The notes under the pieces: model-generated
The model's database searches: none
Seen by the model: only the letters and a program-made list of their open reading frames with translations
Told to the model about the DNA's origin: nothing
Assembly: GCA_905215555.1 (NCBI GenBank)
Contig: CAJMQU010000023.1
Span: forward strand, 1 to 64,000
Reading direction: 5' to 3'
Origin: an uncultured bacterium
GTDB taxonomy: Bacteria; Bacteroidota; Bacteroidia; Bacteroidales; Bacteroidaceae
Length of the DNA: 64,000 nucleotides
Shown: piece by piece, positions 8,328-17,032 of the stretch
Layout of the letters: every line of letters begins with the position of its first letter
Position numbering within the stretch: position 1 is the stretch's first letter
Translations under genes and position numbers: made by a program

Positions 8328-8720
8328 ATGGAAACAAGAATTACCTCAAACCGTATTACGGAACTAAAACCGAACGAGATATTCGTCTTCGGCAGTAACT
8401 TGGAAGGTGCCCACGGTGGCGGAGCCGCATATCTCGCCTGGAAGAAGTGGGGAGCTATCTGGGGACAAGGAACGGGACTACAAGGACAGACTTACGCCAT
8501 CCCAACCATGCACGGTGGACCGGAAAGCATCAAACCTTATGTTGACCAATTCATCGGATTTGCCAAAGAACATGCCGAATATATTTTCCTCGTCACAGAA
8601 ATAGGATGCGGCATTGCCGGATTTGCCCCCAAAGAGATTGCCCCTTTATTTAAAGAAGCTATGAATGTGCCCAACATTCATCTGCCTCAGCGCTTCTGGG
8701 ATGTACTGAACGCCAAGTAA
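8328..8720 (+). CDS. Macrodomain-like protein (A1S_2505-type)
   Basis: 130 residues. The pattern EIFVFGSNLEGAHGGGAA, then GQGTGLQGQTYAIPT, is what I recall from a small family found in phages and bacteria and named after Acinetobacter A1S_2505. It resembles the nucleotide-binding start of macrodomains (VFGSN...G.GAA). It may bind ADP-ribose-like ligands, but this is inference. No signal peptide. Its last 34 bases overlap the end of the convergent Bcr-type transporter gene. Confidence 0.75.
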   Translation: METRITSNRITELKPNEIFVFGSNLEGAHGGGAAYLAWKKWGAIWGQGTGLQGQTYAIPTMHGGPESIKPYVDQFIGFAKEHAEYIFLVTEIGCGIAGFAPKEIAPLFKEAMNVPNIHLPQRFWDVLNAK

Positions 8721-9898
8721 AACTTAACTTTCAACCGCCTTCCACCCAAAGCTAATAATATACCGGAAAGAGAACATACTGAGCATATTACAAAAATAAT
8801 CCCTGTGGAGACCAGGATATTTCCAATCCCCACCAAGGGAGAGACAATGCCACCCAACGAAAAACAGACAGCTCCCAGCAATGCAGAAGCTGTCCCGGCA
8901 TTAGTGCGCTCACACTCCATGGCCAATGTGGTAGAGGTAGTGAAAGTCATTCCCATCATAAACAGCACCGCCAGCAGCAACAGCTCGTATACCCAGAAGC
9001 TACAACCTAAAGTCAATGCGACACATTCCAGAACAGAGAAAACAAGCATCCCCATACATCCTATCAATGTTCCGTTTTCCGGCCGACGGAACTTCACGGA
9101 AAATGCTGCGGCACCACCGATGGCAATGGCATTAATGCTGAAGCATACGCTGAAAGCCAAAGGGGAGTAACCGTAATGTTGCTGAATAATGAAAGGAGAC
9201 GAAGCTATATAGGCAAACAGCACTCCCTGTGCAAACGCCAGTTGCAACACATAACAAATATATTGTTTGTTGCGGAGAACCACCTTGAAACTATTGAACG
9301 TATCCACCCATTTCGTTGCCAGCCGGTTCTCTGCAGGAAGCGACTCCCGAAAGCGCATACAGCCTGCCAAAAGCAAGATGCCCAGTACAAGTAAAATACC
9401 GAAAATCCCCTGCCAACCAATGGCTTCCGTAAATACTCCTCCAATGATAGGCGCCACCACCGGAGCAATCCCGTTGATGGCACCGATAATTGCCAGCATC
9501 TTCGCTAGTTCCTTACCCGAGAACTTATCCGTAGCAATGGAACGGGCAATAACGATGCCGCCCGCACCGGCAATACCCTGTATCAGGCGGAAAGCGACAA
9601 ACTGATGAATATCCTGCGCAAACAAACAGAGAACTGTTGAAGCAATGAACAGCCACATGGCAACCTGTAACGGTATACGCCTGCCATAGCGGTCGCTCAA
9701 AGGACCGAAAAATATTTGCCCGACTGCCAGCCCGATCATACTGGTGGTAAGTCCCAACTGGACCATTGAAGAACTCGCATTGAAATATTCTCCCATAGCC
9801 GGCAGGCTCGGCAGATACATATCTGTGACAAACGGCCCGAAGGCTGTCAACATGCCTAATAAGACAAGAATAAACAGTTTTGAATTATCTTTTCCCAT
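8687..9898 (-). CDS. Bcr/CflA-type MFS drug efflux transporter
   Basis: 403 residues, 12 predicted membrane helices. The opening FVTDMYLPSLPAMGEYF and the MFS loop motif GPLSDRYGRRIPL are typical of Bcr/CflA drug:proton antiporters. The region GIAGAGGIVIARSIATD fits the antiporter motif in helix 5. It should expel small drugs from the cytoplasm; the substrate is unknown. The gene ends inside the convergent macrodomain-like gene. A minus-strand TAATTTTG (-7) lies at 9932-9925, 27 bases upstream of the start codon. Confidence 0.9.
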   Translation of the reverse strand: MGKDNSKLFILVLLGMLTAFGPFVTDMYLPSLPAMGEYFNASSSMVQLGLTTSMIGLAVGQIFFGPLSDRYGRRIPLQVAMWLFIASTVLCLFAQDIHQFVAFRLIQGIAGAGGIVIARSIATDKFSGKELAKMLAIIGAINGIAPVVAPIIGGVFTEAIGWQGIFGILLVLGILLLAGCMRFRESLPAENRLATKWVDTFNSFKVVLRNKQYICYVLQLAFAQGVLFAYIASSPFIIQQHYGYSPLAFSVCFSINAIAIGGAAAFSVKFRRPENGTLIGCMGMLVFSVLECVALTLGCSFWVYELLLLAVLFMMGMTFTTSTTLAMECERTNAGTASALLGAVCFSLGGIVSPLVGIGNILVSTGIIFVICSVCSLSGILLALGGRRLKVKFYLAFSTSQKR

Positions 9899-9924
9899 AT
9901 AATTATCCTTAATTAATTGCAGGG

Positions 9925-9932
9925 CAAAATTA
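9925..9932 (-). promoter_or_regulatory. -7 box (TAATTTTG) of the Bcr-type transporter gene
   Basis: CAAAATTA on the plus strand is a perfect minus-strand TAnnTTTG just upstream of the gene. No clear -33 box is seen. Confidence 0.45.
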
Positions 9933-10004
9933 AGAATAAATCAGTTTGCCCACTCCACCTAATTTAGTCTATATTGTTCAAAACAAGAACAGACAGACAC
10001 TAAA

Positions 10005-11600
10005 TCATCCGGTCACTCCCAACTTCTGGTCCATACGCAACTCATGCTTCACAAAGCGGCGGATGGAGCGATAAGTGGGATGCAACACTTTATGCGGACG
10101 GATATCGCTCTCATAAATCAGGAATACCAACAAGCAAAACAAAGCTATCAGAATGAGCCAGCCATACAATTCTTTCATCGAAACCATCAACGCCTGTCGC
10201 TGCACAGCGCTATAAAGTTCTCCGGCAGATATCCGGCTGATGAACGGATTCACATGGTCTAATGACGAAGCAAGCAGCATCGCATTCTTCTTTAAAGTCA
10301 CACTCAAAGCACGCCCCAGGATAGCCGTGCCCAAAGCCCCGCCAAATCCGGCACTGACAAATGCCTGTACGGACACCGCCTGAAAAAAGTGCGGGAAAGG
10401 CACACGGGACAAAGCCGTAAGAAAACAAATGGCTATTATGACATACCCGAAACTACGCAGGAACAACGGCACAAACAGCGTCTCCTTCGGCAAGGCATAA
10501 TCAATGCCAAAGTAGAAATACATCAGATAGACAGTGATGGAAGAGAAAGCAATCACCGTCATCGTCTTATAGCGCCACTTACGGCGGGAAAAGGTCAGAA
10601 AAGTAAAAGCTGCTCCGGCCACAATGCCCGACAACACTATCCAGTTGAGCGAAATCACATTCAAGGCATCATACCCCAATATACCCTCCATATAAATATG
10701 TTCGAACAGGTGCGAAGGAGCTAATAGTATATCTATTACTATATAAAGCATAAAGGTCAGCCACACGGAACGATACGTCCACGTCTTCAGCGCGATGAAC
10801 GGATGACGGATGAAAGATGCGCGCCACAGGTTCAGTGACAGGACTACTATGCCGATGACGGTTGCCGCCCGGATTTGGAAAGACCGGTACCAATCGTAAT
10901 GCTCACCATAGACACAGACGAAAAGAATGCACAGCAGAGCGAGTCCCCACATCAAAGCCCCCAGCCAGTCAATACCAAATAACGGTAGCTTCGGTAAGGA
11001 GCGATAGCTGCGGAACAGCCACAATATAGCCAGCATCACCAGTAGCAACAAGCCCACTATAAGCCAATGCATATACTCCCACTTCGCCCAGAAAGCTGTG
11101 TAGACAGTTATCAAACCCGACAACTGGATGCAACTCTGCACCAGCAGATAGATGAAGCAAAAGAACACCGATAAATCCCGCTTAGGAGTCAGCCACAACT
11201 GAATAGTAGAGTTACACTCGAACGTGGCCCACATGCGGAAGATACCGGCAAAGAAGCAAGTCGCCACCAACAAGGGAATGCTGCGGGTATGCATACATAT
11301 CAGGTTAGCAACAATCAGGGCTATGCAGCACGTCATCAGCGAAGTCTTCGAAACAAAGCGGAATTTCAGGCGGAACATGATGGCGAATGTCAGCCCCATG
11401 CCTACCATAGACGCATAACCCGCCATCATTATGTCTTCCTGCATCAAGGCCGTTGAACCGACCATCTCACTAACCGCCGACAGATAGATACCACCGGAAA
11501 ACTGGAAGACGATGACAAAGGCTATGATAACCCAGGGACGCAATTTAGGCGGAACAAAGTCGCGAATGGCCGGAATAGAGAAAGGTCCTGTTTCGTGCAT
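10005..11600 (-). CDS. EmrB-like MFS transporter of a tripartite efflux system
   Basis: 531 residues with about 14 predicted helices, the size and topology of DHA2-family (EmrB/QacA) drug:proton antiporters. Sequence motifs are diverged: the loop after helix 2 reads MFRLKFRFVSKTS instead of a canonical motif A. The assignment therefore rests partly on context. It is the last gene of an operon with a HlyD/EmrA-type adaptor (4 bases upstream) and a TolC-type channel, the standard arrangement for export across both membranes. Confidence 0.85.
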   Translation of the reverse strand: MHETGPFSIPAIRDFVPPKLRPWVIIAFVIVFQFSGGIYLSAVSEMVGSTALMQEDIMMAGYASMVGMGLTFAIMFRLKFRFVSKTSLMTCCIALIVANLICMHTRSIPLLVATCFFAGIFRMWATFECNSTIQLWLTPKRDLSVFFCFIYLLVQSCIQLSGLITVYTAFWAKWEYMHWLIVGLLLLVMLAILWLFRSYRSLPKLPLFGIDWLGALMWGLALLCILFVCVYGEHYDWYRSFQIRAATVIGIVVLSLNLWRASFIRHPFIALKTWTYRSVWLTFMLYIVIDILLAPSHLFEHIYMEGILGYDALNVISLNWIVLSGIVAGAAFTFLTFSRRKWRYKTMTVIAFSSITVYLMYFYFGIDYALPKETLFVPLFLRSFGYVIIAICFLTALSRVPFPHFFQAVSVQAFVSAGFGGALGTAILGRALSVTLKKNAMLLASSLDHVNPFISRISAGELYSAVQRQALMVSMKELYGWLILIALFCLLVFLIYESDIRPHKVLHPTYRSIRRFVKHELRMDQKLGVTG

Positions 11601-11604
11601 CGCA

Positions 11605-12639
11605 TTAATAGTTTACTACACATTCCACATTCATGCCGGCACGCAGGCGCTCCATATCTTCCGGACGATTATCCGCGGAGAACTCGATACGGATGGGGAT
11701 ACGCTGTTCTACTTTCACGAAGTTTCCGGCGGAATTATCCTGCGGGAGAAGTGAGAAGCTGGCACCCGTAGCGCGGGAGATGGACTTCACGGTTCCTTTG
11801 AAGACGATATCGGGAACAGCATCCACTTCTATTTCCACGGACTGGCCTTCCTGGATATGTGCGGTTTGGGTTTCCTTGTAATTGGCCACTATCCATCTTT
11901 CGTTTTCATCAACCAAGTCCACCAGTGTTTGTCCGGGTTGTATCAACTGTCCTTCCTGAATTTCTTTCCGTCCGGTAGTTCCGTTGCAAGGGGCGAGGAT
12001 GACGGTGTAGGAAAGATTCAAGCGTGCCAGTTCGAGGGCGGCCTGTGCAAGTTTGATGCCTGCATCGGTTTGTTCTAGGCGGTGGGTTTGTTCCTGTTTC
12101 ACCAAGGTGGTGGATTGCTTCTGGCGTAACAGGAGTTCGTAGCGGGCTTTGGAAGCCTCGTAGTTCGTTTGTACGGCATCATATTGTTGTTTGGTGACTG
12201 CATCCTGCACCAACAGGTTCTTGTAACGGTGATATTCACGTCCGGCATTATCGAGGCGGACCTTGGCTTCCTGCAAGCCTGCATCGGATACGGCAATGTT
12301 ATTCTGAGTAGTGTGTACAGTGGTAGCCACAGCATTTTTGCCGGAGATGGCATTCTGGAAATCAGCCTCAGCCTGTGCCAGACGGAAACGGAACTCGGCA
12401 TCTTCTATCACAGCCAGCGTATCGCCTTTGCGAACCTGTTCGTATTCATCGAAATATATCTTCTTGATAAATCCCTGCACGCGGCTGTTGACGGGAACAA
12501 TGAGTTGTTTCACCTGTGCATTGTCCGTGTATGCCACACTGCCGAGGTGGACGAAATGAGAGCACACCCACCCCAGTCCGGCAATGAGTAAGAGACTAAC
12601 CACCACGTTATAAATCATTTTTTTCTTCTTGCGTTCCAT
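11605..12639 (-). CDS. HlyD/EmrA-type periplasmic adaptor
   Basis: 344 residues. An N-terminal membrane anchor (about 9-25) is followed by a biotinyl-lipoyl half motif near VNSRVQGFIKKIYFDEYEQV. A long coiled-coil hairpin rich in Gln, Ala and Glu spans about 85-210. The second lipoyl half and beta-barrel follow (APCNGTTGRKEIQEGQLIQP). It bridges the MFS pump to the outer membrane channel. It lies 24 bases after the TolC-type gene and 4 bases before the MFS gene. Confidence 0.92.
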   Translation of the reverse strand: MERKKKKMIYNVVVSLLLIAGLGWVCSHFVHLGSVAYTDNAQVKQLIVPVNSRVQGFIKKIYFDEYEQVRKGDTLAVIEDAEFRFRLAQAEADFQNAISGKNAVATTVHTTQNNIAVSDAGLQEAKVRLDNAGREYHRYKNLLVQDAVTKQQYDAVQTNYEASKARYELLLRQKQSTTLVKQEQTHRLEQTDAGIKLAQAALELARLNLSYTVILAPCNGTTGRKEIQEGQLIQPGQTLVDLVDENERWIVANYKETQTAHIQEGQSVEIEVDAVPDIVFKGTVKSISRATGASFSLLPQDNSAGNFVKVEQRIPIRIEFSADNRPEDMERLRAGMNVECVVNY

Positions 12640-12663
12640 ATTCTATTATTATTTAAAATTCGT

Positions 12664-13974
12664 TTATAGACTTCCGGCTGTCTTTCTCAGCTTATAGAAA
12701 TTGAAAAGTATATTGATCTGTGCATTCACCAACTGTAATTCCGCATTCAACTTGGAGTTACTGGCATCCAGCATATCAGTAATCAGCGCCAGGTCATTCA
12801 GATAGCGGTTATTCACCACACTGTAGTTCTGCGTTGCCAGCTCCAGACTTTTCTCCTGCGTATCACAGATTGTGAAAGCCTCCAGAAAACGGATATATGC
12901 CGCTTTCACCTCCGTACGTACATGTTCCTGCAACAACAAATCATTCTCCTGTGCCCGTCGGGTAGACAACCGCGCCAGACGAATCTTCTTACCGGACTTG
13001 AACGTAGAAGCTATATCGAACTTCAGCCCGACACCCACATACCAATAATTCAGATTTTTATTAATGGGAGGTACTTCAATCGTAATAGGCCCGTCCAGTT
13101 TGTCACCGGCAAAGAAGACCACGGACGGTAAACGTTCCGCCTTCGCTATCCGCTCGTTATACTGTGATTGCTTGATATTCAGCTTCATCTGTTGCAGTAC
13201 GGGTGAGCCCAACACTGCCGTTTCCTGCCAATGCACCTCTTCCGATGGTTTCGGAAGCCGTCCCAGCAAAGTAGTATCCACATCAATCATCGTTTCCTCC
13301 GACAATCCAAGTACCGTGGTTAACTGGTTGTTCAGAATGAGAATACCGTTTTCGACCTGTGTCAAAGCCAGTTCCAAAGACTTGAGCTGTAATTCATACC
13401 GGGTGATATCATTCTTCAATGCCAGTCCCTGCGATTGTCTGGCATTGATATCTTCCACCAACTTGCGGGTTTGCTCGATATTCTTCCGATACACTTCCGC
13501 CTGGTTCCGCAACTTATACATCTCCAAATAATTACCTACCAACAGAAAACGAATATCCTGTTTGTTCTTCTCCCTGTCCAGTTCCGCCAACTGTTGCTGC
13601 AACCGGGCAATAGCGATACGGCTCGTGATAGCCCCGCCCGCATAAATGACCTGCAACGCTTCTATCGCAAAGTTATTACCGAAATGCGGCATAGCGGCAT
13701 TCTCACCATTCCCGAAGTCACGGTCAGCCAGCCAGGCATCACCCAGATAGCTTGCGGAAACGGAAACGTCAATGGAAGGAAGTTGAGCATTCCTGGCTAC
13801 CTTCACTGCTTGACAGGCCTCCTCCTCCGCCAGACGAAATGTGCGGATACTGCGGCTGTTGGCATCCGCCAACTCGAACATCTCTTCAATTGTCATCTTC
13901 TGAATGGTTTGTGCAGATACAAGAGCAACGTTCAGCGTTAAAATCAAGACCACTAAATCTTTCAATCTTTTCAT
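12664..13974 (-). CDS. TolC-type outer membrane efflux channel
   Basis: 436 residues with a signal peptide ending near VSAQ (about residue 22) and two outer membrane efflux protein (OEP) repeats of long helices. The first begins MTIEEMFELADANSRSI and the second lies in the C-terminal half. No lipobox cysteine. It is the first gene of the operon and supplies the exit duct for the adaptor and MFS pump. The operon is divergent from an AraC-type regulator. Confidence 0.92.
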   Translation of the reverse strand: MKRLKDLVVLILTLNVALVSAQTIQKMTIEEMFELADANSRSIRTFRLAEEEACQAVKVARNAQLPSIDVSVSASYLGDAWLADRDFGNGENAAMPHFGNNFAIEALQVIYAGGAITSRIAIARLQQQLAELDREKNKQDIRFLLVGNYLEMYKLRNQAEVYRKNIEQTRKLVEDINARQSQGLALKNDITRYELQLKSLELALTQVENGILILNNQLTTVLGLSEETMIDVDTTLLGRLPKPSEEVHWQETAVLGSPVLQQMKLNIKQSQYNERIAKAERLPSVVFFAGDKLDGPITIEVPPINKNLNYWYVGVGLKFDIASTFKSGKKIRLARLSTRRAQENDLLLQEHVRTEVKAAYIRFLEAFTICDTQEKSLELATQNYSVVNNRYLNDLALITDMLDASNSKLNAELQLVNAQINILFNFYKLRKTAGSL

Positions 13975-14028
13975 TCGTTATAATTGATTAGTATTTACCT
14001 ATTTAAATTGTTACCTCAATAACGGCTG

Positions 14029-14036
14029 CAAAGGTC
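14029..14036 (-). promoter_or_regulatory. Weak -7 candidate for the tripartite efflux operon
   Basis: CAAAGGTC on the plus strand reads GACCTTTG on the minus strand, one mismatch from TAnnTTTG, 55 bases upstream of the TolC-type start. The intergenic space to the regulator promoter is short, so the two genes are likely co-regulated. Confidence 0.35.
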
Positions 14037-14087
14037 GGATAAATTCTTAACTAAAGGGAAATCCGATTTTTATCAAAATTGGTTTAA

Positions 14088-14119
14088 TTTGGAGAATTCA
14101 AAGTTTCACACTACCTTTG
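14088..14119 (+). promoter_or_regulatory. Bacteroides-type promoter of the AraC regulator gene
   Basis: TTTG near 14088-14091 and TACCTTTG at 14112-14119 are about 20 bases apart. This places transcription start near 14125 and argues for translation from the ATG at 14143 rather than the upstream TTG or the ATG at 14122. Confidence 0.6.
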
Positions 14120-14142
14120 CCATGCAACAAAAAGACTACTTA

Positions 14143-15090
14143 ATGGCCCCTTCCATACGCATTAAAAACATCCGTGAGTTACCTATCATCAGCGGCAGTA
14201 AAAACGATACGCGAGAAAAAATCAGCTGCATCATCATCGGACACCGGGAAGCGGAAGAACAGTTTTCGTCCGACATCCATCTCGATGCCTTTATCATCCT
14301 ATTGGTTTTGTCCGGAAAAGGACGAGCTGTAATCAATTATAAAACGTATGACATTCAAGTAAATACGCTCCTATTGCTGACTTCTGCCCATTTGTTCCAT
14401 TTTTATGATTGTAGCAATGATTTCCAATGCCAATGCCTCTTTGTCAGCAAGGAGTTTACTGACGAAATGGACTCAACCGACATGATTTACCGGAGAACAA
14501 AATACGGCGTACGGCTATACAATGAACCCGTAATACCTTTGGAGCATCCGCATGCCGCCCTATTGGCGAAACGGCTGGACAGTGTCAATCAGAACATTGA
14601 CCGTACAGAGCATTTCTATCACAAAGAAGTGATCCTAAACCGACTGTTTGCTTTCTACCTCGATTTAAGCGACATCCTCGAACGTACCAATCTACCCCAT
14701 ACGAACGGTCGCCTGAGCCGTTACGAAAGTGTCATCAAGTCGTTCATCGAACTACTGGCAGCGCATTACCGTGAAGAACACAAAGTAGACTTTTACGCTG
14801 CCCGGCTGAACCTGTCCGCCCACCACCTGACGCAAATACTTAAACTCGTGACAGGACAAAGTGTGAGCGACTTTATCTTTGAAATGCTATTCAGCGAGGC
14901 GCGCAACTTGCTGATGCACTCCAAACTATCCGTACAGGAAATAGCCACTGCCCTCAACTTTTCCGACCAGTCTTCTTTCGGGAAGTTCTTCAAGCGGAAA
15001 GCAGGTATATCGCCCGTAGATTTCAGAAAAGATATGAAACAAGAGAAAGAAGAAGCTAGCGCTCTACATCACAGTACAGAAATGCACTAA
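14143..15090 (+). CDS. AraC-family transcriptional regulator, divergent from efflux operon
   Basis: 315 residues from the chosen start. The N-terminal half looks like a cupin-type sensing domain (FIILLVLSGKGRAVINYKTY). The C-terminal 100 residues are an AraC/XylS DNA-binding domain with two helix-turn-helices: VDFYAARLNLSAHHLTQILK and IATALNFSDQSSFGKFFKRK, ending in the usual GISPVDFRK. Its position head-to-head with the MFS tripartite operon makes it the likely activator of that operon, sensing a pump substrate. The longer reading frame starts with TTG before the promoter and is rejected. Confidence 0.88.
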   Translation: MAPSIRIKNIRELPIISGSKNDTREKISCIIIGHREAEEQFSSDIHLDAFIILLVLSGKGRAVINYKTYDIQVNTLLLLTSAHLFHFYDCSNDFQCQCLFVSKEFTDEMDSTDMIYRRTKYGVRLYNEPVIPLEHPHAALLAKRLDSVNQNIDRTEHFYHKEVILNRLFAFYLDLSDILERTNLPHTNGRLSRYESVIKSFIELLAAHYREEHKVDFYAARLNLSAHHLTQILKLVTGQSVSDFIFEMLFSEARNLLMHSKLSVQEIATALNFSDQSSFGKFFKRKAGISPVDFRKDMKQEKEEASALHHSTEMH

Positions 15091-15137
15091 ATCTGCCAAC
15101 GGAACATAAAGCAGTTTCGTTATTCAGATATTTATCG

Positions 15138-15145
15138 TACTTTTG
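15138..15145 (+). promoter_or_regulatory. -7 box (TACTTTTG) of aroA
   Basis: A perfect TAnnTTTG 44 bases before the aroA ATG. A loose -33 candidate (TTTCG) lies near 15116-15120. Confidence 0.55.
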
Positions 15146-15189
15146 TAGTCTGTAAACCAGCTATTAGATTCTAAATAGAGAATACAACT

Positions 15190-16449
15190 ATGCGCTATAA
15201 ACTTACGGCACCTGCCACTCTGCACACCACTATTCAGCTCCCGGCTTCCAAGAGTATCAGTAACCGGGCTTTGATATTACATGCTTTAGCACAGGGATGC
15301 ATCACGCCCGCCAATCTGAGCGATTGCGATGACACCCGTGTCATGATAAAGGCCCTGGACGGAACTCCCGAACATATCGACATCCTTGCCGCCGGAACAG
15401 CGATGCGTTTCCTCACCGCCTATCTCAGCGTAACACCCGGCACACGCATCATTACGGGTACCGAGCGAATGCAACAACGTCCTATACGGATTCTTGTAGA
15501 TGCCCTGCGCGAACTGGGTGCGCAAATAGAATATGCCGGCAAAGAGGGTTACCCTCCGCTACGCATCACAGGCACAGAGCTGACGGGTGCAGAAATCACA
15601 TTGGCCGGAAACGTAAGTTCACAATATATATCTGCCTTACTGATGATCGGTCCGGTTCTGAAAAACGGACTGAAACTGAATCTGACGGGAGAAATCATCT
15701 CGCGCCCATATATCAACCTGACGTTGCAACTGATGAAAGAATTCGGTGCTGAAGCCGCATGGAGTTCCGAAAACAGCATCACCGTCCGCCCCGGCAATTA
15801 CAAAGACATATCCTTCACTGTAGAAAGTGACTGGAGTGCTGCATCCTATTGGTATCAAATGATTGCCCTGAGCCAGGACCATAGGACTAATGAGGAAAAA
15901 GCCGTAAAGACAGAAGTGGAATTATCGGGACTTTTCCCACGCAGCTATCAGGGAGACAGCCGGGGAGCGGAGATATTCACGAAACTTGGTGTACGGACAA
16001 CGCATACCGGCCGTGGAGTGGTATTGACTCAGATAGGCAGCCCTGTTGCCCACATCAAGGAAGATTTGGTCGATATCCCCGATCTGGCACAAACTTTCGT
16101 TGTGACTTGTTGTTTAATGAACATACCTTTCCGTTTTACCGGATTGCAGAGCCTGAAAATCAAGGAGACAGACCGGATTCAGGCACTCATCACCGAATTG
16201 CATAAGTTGGGATATGTGGTGAAGTCGGAAGAGGACAGTATATTAATCTGGAACGGTGAGCGTTGCGAACCGGAAGCCAATCCCGTTATTGCAACTTACG
16301 AGGACCACCGGATGGCAATGGCCTTTGCACCTGCCGCCATGCGGGTGCCGTCCTTACGGATTGCCGACCCTCAAGTGGTTTCCAAATCTTATCCGGGATA
16401 TTGGAAAGATTTGCAACAAGCCGGATTTGAAATTGAAACAATAAAATGA
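15190..16449 (+). CDS. aroA: 3-phosphoshikimate 1-carboxyvinyltransferase (EPSP synthase)
   Basis: 419 residues. It joins shikimate-3-phosphate and PEP in the sixth step of the shikimate pathway, in the cytoplasm. Diagnostic motifs: PASKSISNRALIL near residue 19, which holds the phosphate-binding Lys and Ser; GTAMRFLTAYLS near residue 86; and in the second domain LKIKETDRIQALITEL with YEDHRMAMAFAPAA. The first domain lacks part of the usual loop after SKSISNRAL, as is common in Bacteroidales. It heads a co-directional series ending at tsaE. Confidence 0.96.
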   Translation: MRYKLTAPATLHTTIQLPASKSISNRALILHALAQGCITPANLSDCDDTRVMIKALDGTPEHIDILAAGTAMRFLTAYLSVTPGTRIITGTERMQQRPIRILVDALRELGAQIEYAGKEGYPPLRITGTELTGAEITLAGNVSSQYISALLMIGPVLKNGLKLNLTGEIISRPYINLTLQLMKEFGAEAAWSSENSITVRPGNYKDISFTVESDWSAASYWYQMIALSQDHRTNEEKAVKTEVELSGLFPRSYQGDSRGAEIFTKLGVRTTHTGRGVVLTQIGSPVAHIKEDLVDIPDLAQTFVVTCCLMNIPFRFTGLQSLKIKETDRIQALITELHKLGYVVKSEEDSILIWNGERCEPEANPVIATYEDHRMAMAFAPAAMRVPSLRIADPQVVSKSYPGYWKDLQQAGFEIETIK

Positions 16450-16495
16450 AGAATTTGACTGTGCCATACAAGCATACCGTCAAGTAATTCTTCAT
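16446..16495 (+). repeat. Inverted repeat overlapping the aroA stop codon
   Basis: ATGAAGAATT (16446-16455) and AATTCTTCAT (16486-16495) are perfect 10-base inverted arms around a 30-base loop, followed by a T-rich stretch. The left arm contains the aroA TGA. It may act as a terminator or attenuator. The GAAGAAT core is the same as in the repeat at 44887-44980. Confidence 0.55.
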
Positions 16496-16527
16496 GTTTA
16501 ATTTTTCGTTCTTAATTAAAAAAAGAT

Positions 16528-16947
16528 ATGTGGATACTGATAATAAGTCTGATTGCCCTCGCCTGCATTGCCCTTCTGGCAGGATACATCCGCAACCGCC
16601 GCTTACAGAAAAAGATAGAGCGCGGAGAACTGGATGCCATGCCCGAAGTAAAGGAAGTAGATGCAGAATGTTGCGGACAGCATGAGGTGTGCGAACGGGA
16701 CAGCCTGCTGGCTGCCGTCAGCAAGAAGATAGAGTATTACGACGATGAAGAACTGGACAAATACATCGGCATCGCCCCCGAAAACTATACTCCCAAACAG
16801 GAAGATGAATTCAGGGACATATTCTATACAATGCAGGATACTGATGTCGCCGGATGGGTGCGAAGCTTGCAACTGCGCGGAATTGCATTGCCGGATAATA
16901 TCAAAGACGAAGTATTCCTCATTATAGGAGAGAGAAGAACTCATTAA
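16528..16947 (+). CDS. Small membrane-anchored protein with CC-x5-C motif
   Basis: 139 residues, not assigned to any function. A single N-terminal membrane helix (3-20) is followed by a basic stretch (RNRRLQKK), then a short cysteine motif ECCGQHEVCE (Cys48, Cys49, His52, Cys55) and an acidic helical domain to the end. The cysteine/histidine cluster next to the membrane could bind metal or a cluster. The next gene is a metal-type ABC permease, which gives weak context for a metal role. I recall similar proteins in the same neighbourhood of other Bacteroides genomes. Confidence 0.75.
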   Translation: MWILIISLIALACIALLAGYIRNRRLQKKIERGELDAMPEVKEVDAECCGQHEVCERDSLLAAVSKKIEYYDDEELDKYIGIAPENYTPKQEDEFRDIFYTMQDTDVAGWVRSLQLRGIALPDNIKDEVFLIIGERRTH

Positions 16948-17032
16948 ATACAAAAGATTAAATATTAATAGTTGGAGTTGATACGAATGTACAAAGCAAT
17001 ACCTTATAATTAATATTTCATAACTGGTTACA

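Noticed and set aside
14089..14142. TTG or earlier ATG start for the AraC regulator
   Set aside because: The promoter -7 box (14112-14119) overlaps this stretch.
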